Below are positions 1 through 7,170 of a stretch of DNA of 22,166 bases, one piece after another. The number at the start of each line of letters is the position of its first letter. Position 1 is the stretch's first letter. The translations under genes and the position numbers were made by a program. Below the pieces are notes generated by a model, which did not search any database, was not told where the DNA came from, and saw nothing but the letters and a program-made list of their open reading frames with translations. Source of the DNA: an uncultured Prevotellaceae bacterium (GTDB taxonomy: Bacteria; Bacteroidota; Bacteroidia; Bacteroidales; Bacteroidaceae); NCBI GenBank assembly GCA_937898415.1, contig CALDLA010000042.1, positions 1-22,166 on the forward strand, in the 5' to 3' direction.

Positions 1-1
1 G

Positions 2-72
2 TTGGACGACTCGGATTCGAACCGGGAATGACAGAACCAAAACCTGTAGTGTTACCATTACACCATCGTCCA
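2..72 (-). tRNA. tRNA-Gln (anticodon UUG)
   Basis: Read on the minus strand this folds as a complete cloverleaf. The 7-bp acceptor stem TGGACGA/TCGTCCA is fully paired, the D stem is GTGT/ACAC around an AATGGTA loop, and the anticodon stem is ACAGG/TCTGT with loop TTTTGGT. That puts TTG (positions 38-40) at the anticodon. The variable loop is short and the T loop is TTCGAAT. The discriminator base is A and no CCA is encoded, so CCA would be added after transcription. One oddity is a C-A mismatch at the second pair of the T stem. A Bacteroidetes-type promoter lies just upstream (92-99), so the gene is probably transcribed independently of ispF. Confidence 0.96.
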
Positions 73-91
73 ATCGCTCAGAAAGCGGGTG

Positions 92-99
92 CAAAGTTA
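92..99 (-). promoter_or_regulatory. Bacteroidetes-type -7 box for tRNA-Gln
   Basis: On the minus strand the sequence is TAACTTTG followed by C, which fits the Bacteroidetes -7 consensus TAnnTTTG. It sits about 20 bases upstream of the tRNA 5' end, giving a short leader. The upstream T-rich DNA gives no clear -33 box. The assignment rests on the motif and its placement. Confidence 0.7.
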
Positions 100-152
100 C
101 GAAAAAAAGTGGAAAGCGGAAAGTGAAAAGGCGTTTTTTTAACTTTCCGACC

Positions 153-626
153 CTATTTTTCTATCAAAACGACGGCGTAGGCCGATATTCCCTCCTCGCG
201 ACCGGTAAAACCGAGGCGCTCGGTGGTGGTGGCCTTGATGCTGACATTGTCAGGATCGGTACCGATGATCCGGGCCAGACAGTCCTGCATGGCAGGGATG
301 TGAGGGTTCATCTTAGGATGCTCGGCACAGACGGTAGCGTCGAGGTTGACAAAGCGGTAGCCCTTGGTAGCTATCAGGGCGATGGTCTTCTGAAGCAGGA
401 TCTTGCTGTCGATGCCGTCAGTCTCGGCGGCGGTGTCAGGGAAGTGGTAGCCGATGTCGCGCATGTTGGCGGCTCCGAGCAAGGCGTCGCAGATGGCATG
501 AATCAGCACATCGGCGTCGCTATGTCCCAACAAGCCCAGCGTATGCTCTATCTTGATGCCCCCCATCCACAGGTCGCGATTAGGAACCAACTGATGGACG
601 TCGAAACCGAAACCTACCCTTATCAT
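153..626 (-). CDS. ispF: 2-C-methyl-D-erythritol 2,4-cyclodiphosphate synthase IspF
   Basis: IspF converts CDP-methylerythritol 2-phosphate into methylerythritol cyclodiphosphate with loss of CMP, in the cytosolic non-mevalonate isoprenoid pathway. The 157-residue length is normal for the family. The start MIRVGFGFDVH carries the zinc ligands Asp9 and His11. The LLGHSDADVLIHA stretch (33-44) holds the third ligand, His43. The C-terminal part has the KATTTERLGFTGREEGI signature near residues 131-147, which binds the nucleotide. The start codon overlaps the porV stop as ATGA (623-626), so translation is probably coupled to porV. It is the last gene of the minus-strand run that starts with the U32 gene. 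The link to T9SS genes looks positional, not functional. Confidence 0.97.
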   Translation of the reverse strand: MIRVGFGFDVHQLVPNRDLWMGGIKIEHTLGLLGHSDADVLIHAICDALLGAANMRDIGYHFPDTAAETDGIDSKILLQKTIALIATKGYRFVNLDATVCAEHPKMNPHIPAMQDCLARIIGTDPDNVSIKATTTERLGFTGREEGISAYAVVLIEK

Positions 627-1786
627 TTGAACAGGTCTTTGATGCCGTCCATATCGAAGGCAAGGGTGAAACGGAGGGTCTGGTCGAGGGGATTGGAGCG
701 GGCTGTGGAGATGACATAGCCGACATCGAGCGAGAAGACGCTCATGCGGAAGCCGCCACCTAAGGTGAAGTATTTGAGGTTACCCTTTGACTCAGCCTGA
801 TGGTGGTAGCCGGCACGCAGCGAGAACTGGTCGTGGTAGACATACTCGGCACCTACCGACCACTGTATCTCCTCCAACTCCTCCTTGAAACCGTTGGGGG
901 CGTCGCTGAAGCTCTGGAAGATACCCTTGATACTTCCCACGTCGCTGTACTCACGGCGCACGCGGTCCTGGTACTCAGAGTTGCTCTCGCCCTCCTCCTG
1001 ACGGGGTACGGTAGGCACCAACAGTTTATTGGCATCAGCCGTGAACGAGAAACGGTTGTACTCGTCGACAGGCACCATGAGCGAGGCACCAAGGCGCAGG
1101 TTGGCTGGGATGAACTGGCTCTCCTCGTCGCCGTAGTAGGAAATCTTGGAACCGATGTTGCGGACATTCAGTCCCAGTCCCAGCTGACACTCGCGGTTGC
1201 CCAGCATCAGGTAGTTATTATAGTACATGGCCAGGTCGGCAGCAAAGGCCGAGGCTGGTTTAGAGTCCTCGCTATAGTCGAAGCGCAGGTCGCTGTAAAT
1301 CCAGCGGATGGCAGCGGCAATGGAGAAGTTCTCGGAGAGCATGAGCGAGTAGGCAGCATCAAGTGACATCTCATAGGGACGCACAGACGTGTCGCTGTTT
1401 TCGTAGTCGATTAAGACCTCACCGAGCGAGAAGTAGCGCAGCGAACCAGAGATGGCGGAGTAGTCGCCAATGCGGTAGTAACCGGCCAGGTAAGCCAAGT
1501 CGATGTCGTTGACCAGCTGGCGCAGCCAAGGGGTGTAGTTGAGTGCCACACCTGCCCTACTGATGCAGAATGGGTATTTGGCTGGGTTCCAGTACTGCGA
1601 GTTAACGTCGGGGTCGGTCGCTACACCGACGTCGCCCATGCCGGCACCTCGGGCATCGGGGGCAATGGTCTCACTGATGACGGCATGCTCCACGGGGTTG
1701 AACGTCGTGAGCTTGTCGTCGTCGGCAGCAGCACCGCCGCAGCACAGCATACAGGCGGTGAGTAATAGTAGTTTCGTTGTTTTCAT
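623..1786 (-). CDS. porV: T9SS outer membrane shuttle/channel protein PorV (LptO)
   Basis: PorV is an outer membrane beta-barrel that takes T9SS cargo from the translocon to the PorU sortase on the cell surface. The chosen start gives 387 residues, close to the usual family size, and begins with MKTTKLLLLTACMLCCGGAAA, a convincing signal peptide. The reading frame stays open upstream to 1888, but those 34 residues look non-coding and overlap porU. The N-terminal mature region contains PDARGAGMGDVGVATDPD followed by the NSQYWNPAKYPF motif, characteristic of PorV. Beyond it are alternating aromatic/hydrophobic strands typical of a FadL-like barrel. The LTAC and MLCC stretches in the signal resemble a lipobox but lie inside the hydrophobic core. 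The gene follows porU after 46 bases and overlaps ispF by 4 bases. Confidence 0.95.
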   Translation of the reverse strand: MKTTKLLLLTACMLCCGGAAADDDKLTTFNPVEHAVISETIAPDARGAGMGDVGVATDPDVNSQYWNPAKYPFCISRAGVALNYTPWLRQLVNDIDLAYLAGYYRIGDYSAISGSLRYFSLGEVLIDYENSDTSVRPYEMSLDAAYSLMLSENFSIAAAIRWIYSDLRFDYSEDSKPASAFAADLAMYYNNYLMLGNRECQLGLGLNVRNIGSKISYYGDEESQFIPANLRLGASLMVPVDEYNRFSFTADANKLLVPTVPRQEEGESNSEYQDRVRREYSDVGSIKGIFQSFSDAPNGFKEELEEIQWSVGAEYVYHDQFSLRAGYHHQAESKGNLKYFTLGGGFRMSVFSLDVGYVISTARSNPLDQTLRFTLAFDMDGIKDLFK

Positions 1787-1802
1787 TGTTGATGTCGTAA
1801 TG

Positions 1803-1814
1803 ACGTTATAACGT
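1803..1814. repeat. 12-bp perfect palindrome between porU and porV
   Basis: ACGTTATAACGT is its own reverse complement. It lies in the 46-base gap between the porU stop and the chosen porV start, 17 bases before the porV start codon in the transcript. It could be a protein-binding site or a weak RNA hairpin, but it may also be chance. No function is assigned. Confidence 0.5.
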
Positions 1815-1832
1815 AATAACGCCGTAGTACTG

Positions 1833-4800
1833 CTATTTATTGCGTACGATGATGAGTTTCTTGGCTTGCGAGGCCTGTCCGCTGCCATCGCTGCAGATGG
1901 TGACGCGGTAGATATAGACGCCCGTCAGCAGACGGTGGCCACCGCTGGTGGTCAGGTCCCAATCGACGGTATAGACCTGCCCGGCCGAAACGCCCATCCC
2001 CTTGTGACACCACAGTTGGCGGCCTGACGTGTCGAAGACGTCTATCTGTACCTCGACCAGCGAACCAGCCCTGTCGTGGCTCACGTAAAAAGAGGTGTTG
2101 GTGCTGGCGGGGTTCTTCGTACAGCCCACGCTAAAGATGGTGGGCTGCAGCGACCTCACGACATTGAACTGCAGTTCGGCGGTCGACGAGTTGTTGAGTA
2201 CGTCCCAAGCACGCAACAGCAAGCGGTGAGGTCCGACAGTCAGTTCGGGCAGTACGAAACTGAGCGAGCCACTGCGATAGTCGCCGAAGTCATACTGGAA
2301 ATAGTCATTCAGCACATACGACAGCTTGCCGTCAATCAGGAGCTCCACGTCGTGGCCAATGCCGGCACCCGACACATTGATGCCGTCCTTGTCATAAAGC
2401 TCGGCATGGAACATGGGCGTCGTGTTGACGTCGTCGCCATTGGTGAACGAGCTGCTGTTGAGGTAGCAGTAGATGTTGGGACCGATGCCGTCGGAGATGG
2501 AGGCTTCTCCACTGCTCAGCAGACAATTGGTAAAGGCACCATGAGCTTCCTGGCGCTTGTCAGCCGACAGGGCATAGAGGGTGATGAGTCCTGTCCCTTC
2601 CTCGGCATTGCTGATGTCCTTCGGAAGGGCAAAGCGAATGTTGAAGCGTCCGTTGTTGATGCTGTCGCTGCCCGTGTAGAGCGTGACTGGACGGTCCTTG
2701 TAAGTGAAGGGGTCGGCAGTGCTCGTCTCGTCGTTCTGTCGGCATGTAATCTCCTGCTCCACATCTTTGACCGTCAGCGTCACCATACCCTTGAAGTCAG
2801 GGGCGCCGACGATGTGGCCCGCAACGCTCACCGCCTGTCCTGCCCGGAGAGTCACAGGGTGTTCGCCGTCAGCCGGTTGGCCGTCGATGCTGTCAACAGC
2901 CACCTGCATGGTGGGGGCAGCCAGCACGAGTGCCGGATCACCCAGCAGGGTGAACTGCAGCTTGTTGGCCGTCTGGTCGATGCCGATATCATTCTTTGCC
3001 GTCATCAGCAGATTCTTGGCCAGCCGTGCGGCCTCGCCGATGGAGTAGCGACGGCCCTCGTCGTCAGTTCCCAGGACGTAGCGGGTAAAGGCACGGTTCA
3101 TATAACCGTTATAGTGAGCATAGACGGTACGCGTGGTGCCATAGAAGGCCACGGCACCGCCGGCAGGGTTGTACATAGCCGTCTCACCGATGTTTTCCTC
3201 CTGGCCATCGAAAGGCATGATGTCGCACGAGGCCGTCAGCCACAGCGGCAACCGCTGCTGCGACGACTGGCTGAAGTCGTCGAGATGGACCACCTGCTCA
3301 TGCGACAGGGTATAGGCTGCCCCGTGACCACTATAGTTCATGATGAGCGCCCCCTGCTCCATCTGCTGGCGGATGAGCCGCGTGACGTCAGGATAGCTGA
3401 ATCCCGTTGCCGACGACACTCGGGCATAGGCATCCCAGTAAATCTTCTTGACGTTGAAGTCAGGATGCGAGGCTGAGACCATTGTAGCCACCGCGTCGGC
3501 GTCGTCCATGTGCCGATTGGAGTCGCCGTCGTCGCCCATGAAGCAGAGCGTATTCCGCCATGCTCCGGCGTACTCGTTCTGAAGATAGCCCAGCGTCTTG
3601 TCGACCATGGCCTTGGCCTCCGTTTCGCTGCGGGCCGACAGTCGTCCCACAGCCACATCGCCCTTGTCGCTGGTCAGCATATTGCCACCCTCGTTATCGT
3701 CCAACAGGCAGAAGTAGTCATCGCTGACGTAGCAGTCCGTCTCGCTGAAGGAGTTCTCGCTCTCGTAGCAGAGCAGGAAGTCGTCGGGCGAATAGTTCTT
3801 CCACGCGGCGGTCAGCATACGGTTGTCCCAGGCACCGTCGCCGAAGAGCAACAGGTAGCGCGGCATGTCGGTCTCGCTATCGGCACGGTCGTAGAGCATT
3901 TTCAGGTAGCGACGGTAGGCATTGGCATCGGGAGTGCCGCTGGAGAACTCATTGAACAGTTCGTCGGCAGGCACGATGCGCACCCTCAGCGAGTCATGAC
4001 GCTCATGGTACTCCTGCAACCGCTGGGCCTGCCCTAAGAGTTGCTGTGAGGTGGGTATGATGATAATCATGTCGGCAAACGTGTCGGCATGATGATCCTG
4101 GTTGGTGATGTTATAGACGTACTCGGGTACGGGAATCGTCGCTGACGTCAGGTCGGGCCACGCCTTCGGGGCATCGAACTGCAACGAAAGGTAGTCGAGC
4201 CGCACGTTCTTCCCGGAGGTCTGGCTGATGGTCACCTGGTTGTCGGCCAACAGCGAGTCGGTGAGCGTAAAGGTCTTCGAGATGACCGCTGCCTTGCTGT
4301 AGCGGTCGGGCGACGAAGTGACGCTGACCGTGCCCAGTGCGTTTCCGTTCAGCAGTACGTCAGCCGTGAAAGGCCCGTCGTAGGTCAGCACGACATACAG
4401 ACTGCCCTTGGCTCCCGGAGTGGCCACTAACTGGAACGAGCGCTGAACCCCGACGCCAAAGAGGCGACTGTCGTAGAGGTTGCGTCCGCCGTGGTACCAT
4501 GCGTAGTCATCGACTTCGTAAAGGGAGTGATAGTCGTTAGGCGAGGGATAGTTGGCCGCCTTGAAGTCCTCTTCGCCGACGGTGAGTGCCGTCGAGTCAT
4601 TCTCTGTCAGGAAGTAGTATCCATTACTACTATAAGGATTGCGCGTACGCGAAGAGGATGTCTTGCTGCTCCATCCCACAGGTCCTTTGGCATAGAAGAG
4701 CCGCCGACCGCCCACGTTGCACGTCGGCACTTCCTGCAGGTCGTCGGTCTCAACAAGATAGTCGGCTGTCAGCCGCTCGGGTTGCATAGCACCGCCATAG

Positions 4801-5372
4801 CCGTAGATCTTTACCTTATTCAAATCCGTAAAGCCCGCCTTACGCACCAAGTCGCTCGTCAACTGGTAGACGCCTGTCTCAGGAATGCGAATCTTGGCCC
4901 AACGGCCTGAGGCCAGCACGGAGTGGGAAGCATAACGGTTCGAGGAAGGAGATGCGAGGCGCGAGGTAGGAGGTAACCCCGTAGCTTGTACTTTCAACAT
5001 AAAGCTTACCAACTTCTGAAACTTCCCGTCCCTATAGACCAGCGGCACAAAAGACACGTAGAGCGCTCCCCGCTTACGCGATACGCCGATGTATTGTTGA
5101 ACCTCGGGCAGGGCGGGCAGCGGTTTGTCAGTAATATGCTGATAACGGGCAATGTCGGCCTCCGACATGTCGATGAACTCCGGATAGTCTATGCTGACCG
5201 TATAGACGGAGTCGGCATAGTCGGTACCCAACTCGAAAGTGTGAGAGAACAGCGGCAACAACGAGTCAATCCTGACCTCTTGGGCGGTCAGGTTAAAGAA
5301 CTCTTGCGCGTGAGCCAAGCTGCTCGTCAGCAAGAGAACCAAGCCTGCGATGAGCCTGCTGACTCTTGTCAT
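1833..5372 (-). CDS. porU: T9SS sortase PorU (gingipain-type C25 cysteine peptidase)
   Basis: PorU is the cell-surface sortase of T9SS: it removes the C-terminal sorting domain of cargo and attaches the protein to A-LPS. The product has 1179 residues from the ATG at 5372, which starts a clear signal peptide (MTRVSRLIAGLVLLLTSSLAHA). A GTG 27 bases upstream is open but less likely. The C25-like peptidase core runs from about residue 430 to 820. It contains LLLFGDGAWDNR, the catalytic His683 in NYSGHGA and the catalytic Cys716 in LTASCDIMPFD, 33 residues apart. Ig-like and C-terminal sorting-type domains follow, ending in GVYIYRVT and KLIIVRNK. Residues about 132-146 are a Ser/Pro/Arg-rich linker encoded by GA-repeat DNA. 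The gene follows sufE after 29 bases and precedes porV. Confidence 0.96.
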   Translation of the reverse strand: MTRVSRLIAGLVLLLTSSLAHAQEFFNLTAQEVRIDSLLPLFSHTFELGTDYADSVYTVSIDYPEFIDMSEADIARYQHITDKPLPALPEVQQYIGVSRKRGALYVSFVPLVYRDGKFQKLVSFMLKVQATGLPPTSRLASPSSNRYASHSVLASGRWAKIRIPETGVYQLTSDLVRKAGFTDLNKVKIYGYGGAMQPERLTADYLVETDDLQEVPTCNVGGRRLFYAKGPVGWSSKTSSSRTRNPYSSNGYYFLTENDSTALTVGEEDFKAANYPSPNDYHSLYEVDDYAWYHGGRNLYDSRLFGVGVQRSFQLVATPGAKGSLYVVLTYDGPFTADVLLNGNALGTVSVTSSPDRYSKAAVISKTFTLTDSLLADNQVTISQTSGKNVRLDYLSLQFDAPKAWPDLTSATIPVPEYVYNITNQDHHADTFADMIIIIPTSQQLLGQAQRLQEYHERHDSLRVRIVPADELFNEFSSGTPDANAYRRYLKMLYDRADSETDMPRYLLLFGDGAWDNRMLTAAWKNYSPDDFLLCYESENSFSETDCYVSDDYFCLLDDNEGGNMLTSDKGDVAVGRLSARSETEAKAMVDKTLGYLQNEYAGAWRNTLCFMGDDGDSNRHMDDADAVATMVSASHPDFNVKKIYWDAYARVSSATGFSYPDVTRLIRQQMEQGALIMNYSGHGAAYTLSHEQVVHLDDFSQSSQQRLPLWLTASCDIMPFDGQEENIGETAMYNPAGGAVAFYGTTRTVYAHYNGYMNRAFTRYVLGTDDEGRRYSIGEAARLAKNLLMTAKNDIGIDQTANKLQFTLLGDPALVLAAPTMQVAVDSIDGQPADGEHPVTLRAGQAVSVAGHIVGAPDFKGMVTLTVKDVEQEITCRQNDETSTADPFTYKDRPVTLYTGSDSINNGRFNIRFALPKDISNAEEGTGLITLYALSADKRQEAHGAFTNCLLSSGEASISDGIGPNIYCYLNSSSFTNGDDVNTTPMFHAELYDKDGINVSGAGIGHDVELLIDGKLSYVLNDYFQYDFGDYRSGSLSFVLPELTVGPHRLLLRAWDVLNNSSTAELQFNVVRSLQPTIFSVGCTKNPASTNTSFYVSHDRAGSLVEVQIDVFDTSGRQLWCHKGMGVSAGQVYTVDWDLTTSGGHRLLTGVYIYRVTICSDGSGQASQAKKLIIVRNK

Positions 5373-5401
5373 ATAACCATATAACGCGCCACACCGCACT
5401 T

Positions 5402-5830
5402 TTATTGCATTTTCGCGGCAAAAGCCACGGCATAGGCGCGCATCTGTTTCACCATAGCTAACAGGCCGTTGGAACGGGTGGGTGACAGATGCTCGCGCAG
5501 ACCAATCTCGTTGATGAAGTAGAGGTCGGCATCGAGAATCTCCTGCGGCGTATGTCCTGACAACACCCGGATGAGCAGACTGACGATACCCTTCACAATG
5601 AGGGCGTCGCTCTCGGCACGGAAATGGATAATCCCACTCTCAGCGTAATCGGCTACCAGCCATACGCGGCTCTGGCAACCGTCAATGAGGTTCTGCTCCG
5701 TCTTGTACTGTTCGTCCAGCGGTTCCTGTTCGTTACCAAGGTCTATCAGCAACTGATACCTGTCCATCCAGTCGTCCAGACCGGTGAACTCTTCAATAAT
5801 CTCGTCTTGTATCTCGTTAATTGTTTCCAT
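5402..5830 (-). CDS. sufE: SufE-family sulfur acceptor protein
   Basis: SufE takes persulfide sulfur from the cysteine desulfurase SufS and passes it to the SUF scaffold for Fe-S cluster assembly in the cytosol. The product is 142 residues from METINEIQDEII, a normal size. The family signature is NLIDGCQSRVWL, with the sulfur-accepting Cys52. The frame is open upstream to 5959, but that part overlaps the U32 gene and looks unlike SufE, so the ATG at 5830 was chosen. It overlaps the end of the U32 gene by 14 bases, which suggests translational coupling. The upstream partner carries a Fe-S-type cysteine cluster, so the pairing may be functional. SufS and SufBCD are not in the window. Confidence 0.93.
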   Translation of the reverse strand: METINEIQDEIIEEFTGLDDWMDRYQLLIDLGNEQEPLDEQYKTEQNLIDGCQSRVWLVADYAESGIIHFRAESDALIVKGIVSLLIRVLSGHTPQEILDADLYFINEIGLREHLSPTRSNGLLAMVKQMRAYAVAFAAKMQ

Positions 5831-7067
5831 CGTCTTGAATGAGTTTGAATAATTTGTCGCTGGGGCGCACTTTCCCCGTGACAGCAATCGACACGCGGGT
5901 TCCCTGCCGGGCAACCTCGACAGGACCGTCATCATCGTGTATCTCGTTGGCGGTGACATACATCACACCCGTCGTCGGACCAGTTATCAGCAGACGGTCG
6001 CCCACCTTAAAGGTCGTGGCCTCAACGGTAAACTCCGCCACGCCGAGCTTCGAGTAGTACTTCGTGCCCTTGCCGACATAGACCTTGCGCTCCGTCGCGT
6101 TCGAGCCGTAGTTCTTGTTCCACTCGCCCATCGTCTGCCCCTGGTAGTAGCCGTCCCAAAAGCCTCGGTTGAAGACCGTCTTCAGCCGTTGGTCCCACTC
6201 GTCCTTACGCTCTTCCGTAAAGTCGCCGTCGACGACGGCTTGAATAGCTTCCTTATAACACTTCACCACGGTATAGACATACTCAGGCCCCCGGGCACGG
6301 CCCTCAATCTTGAAGACACGAACACCGGCATTCATCATCTTGTCAATGAAGCGCACGGTCTTCAGGTCCTTGGGCGACATGATGTACTTATTGTCTATCT
6401 CCAACTGGTAACCGGTTTCATTGTCGGTGACGGTGTACGAGCGCCGACAGACCTGTATGCACTCACCACGGTTAGCCGAGCGGTTGGCAGCGTCGAGGGA
6501 CATGTAGCATTTGCCGCTAATGGCCATGCAGAGTGCCCCGTGGCAGAACATCTCTATACGGATAAGTTGACCGGAGGGACCACAGATATGCTCGTCGCAG
6601 ACCTGCCGGTAGATGTCGGCCACCTGTTCCAGTTTCAGTTCGCGGGCCAGCACCACCACGTCGGCAAACTGGGCATAGAAGCGCAGCGCCTCGATGTTCG
6701 AGATATTGAGCTGGGTAGACAAGTGTACCTCCTGCCCCACTTTGCGGCAGTAGGTCATCACCGCCACGTCGCTGGCAATGACAGCCGAAATGCCGGCCTC
6801 GTGGGCAGCATCAATAATCTCGTGCATCAAGGGAATGTCCTCACCATAGATGATGGTGTTCACCGTCAGGTAGCTTTTGATGCCGTGCTTGCGGCACGTC
6901 TGGGCCATCTCTTTCAAGTCGTCGATGGTAAATGTCGAGGCAGAGTGCGCCCGCATGTTCAGTTTCTCAATACCAAAGTAGATGCTGTCGGCTCCCGCCT
7001 GAATGGCTGCCGCCAACGACTCCTGCGACCCTACGGGTGCCATGATTTCAAAGTCCTGTATTTCCAT
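5817..7067 (-). CDS. U32 family protein (TrhP/RlhA-like, Fe-S; RNA hydroxylation)
   Basis: This is a 416-residue member of peptidase family U32. Characterised relatives such as TrhP (YegQ) and RlhA hydroxylate tRNA or 23S rRNA, while others act in ubiquinone synthesis, so the old label collagenase-like protease is doubtful. The U32 signature IEMFCHGALCMAISGKCYMS spans residues 171-190. Cysteines at 175, 180, 187, 203 and 207 could ligate a 4Fe-4S cluster. The N-terminal half (MAPVGSQESLAAAIQAGAD) fits the family's TIM-barrel-like fold. The ATG at 7067 was chosen because the next 35 upstream residues would cover the promoter region. It heads the run with sufE and the T9SS genes and is divergent from the phosphatase operon. 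The exact RNA target cannot be told. Confidence 0.92.
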   Translation of the reverse strand: MEIQDFEIMAPVGSQESLAAAIQAGADSIYFGIEKLNMRAHSASTFTIDDLKEMAQTCRKHGIKSYLTVNTIIYGEDIPLMHEIIDAAHEAGISAVIASDVAVMTYCRKVGQEVHLSTQLNISNIEALRFYAQFADVVVLARELKLEQVADIYRQVCDEHICGPSGQLIRIEMFCHGALCMAISGKCYMSLDAANRSANRGECIQVCRRSYTVTDNETGYQLEIDNKYIMSPKDLKTVRFIDKMMNAGVRVFKIEGRARGPEYVYTVVKCYKEAIQAVVDGDFTEERKDEWDQRLKTVFNRGFWDGYYQGQTMGEWNKNYGSNATERKVYVGKGTKYYSKLGVAEFTVEATTFKVGDRLLITGPTTGVMYVTANEIHDDDGPVEVARQGTRVSIAVTGKVRPSDKLFKLIQDDGNN

Positions 7068-7075
7068 ACTGGCTG

Positions 7076-7083
7076 CAAAGGTA
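7076..7083 (-). promoter_or_regulatory. Putative -7 box of the U32-sufE-porUV-ispF run
   Basis: The minus strand reads TACCTTTG followed by C, matching TAnnTTTG, 8 bases before the U32 start codon. A transcript from here would have an almost absent leader, so either the true start codon is further down or transcription begins close to the ATG. No good -33 box is visible about 20 bases upstream, which lowers confidence. Confidence 0.5.
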
Positions 7084-7113
7084 CAAACTTTTTTCGTAAC
7101 TATATTCTCTTTA

Positions 7114-7145
7114 TTTGGCCTTTTGGGATTTTTTTTGTAATTTTG
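7114..7145 (+). promoter_or_regulatory. Bacteroidetes-type promoter of the phosphatase operon
   Basis: TTTG at 7114-7117 and TAATTTTG at 7138-7145 (followed by C) are separated by 20 bases, which fits the Bacteroidetes -33/-7 layout. Transcription would begin around 7151, giving a leader of about 20 bases before the ATG at 7171. The site is back-to-back with the U32 promoter in a 103-base divergent intergenic region. Confidence 0.7.
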
Positions 7146-7170
7146 CAGCCAATAATCATACAGTCCGTAC

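Noticed and set aside
1787..1888. Upstream extension of porV
   Set aside because: The extra 34 residues overlap porU, lack signal-peptide character and precede a clear signal peptide that begins at 1786.
2076..3476. Plus-strand reading frame of 466 codons inside porU
   Set aside because: It is fully antisense to a well-supported PorU sequence with catalytic motifs, and its protein has no recognisable domain. GC-rich genes often leave such open antisense frames.
5831..5959. Upstream extension of sufE
   Set aside because: It lies inside the U32 coding sequence and adds residues not seen in SufE proteins; the ATG at 5830 gives a normal length.
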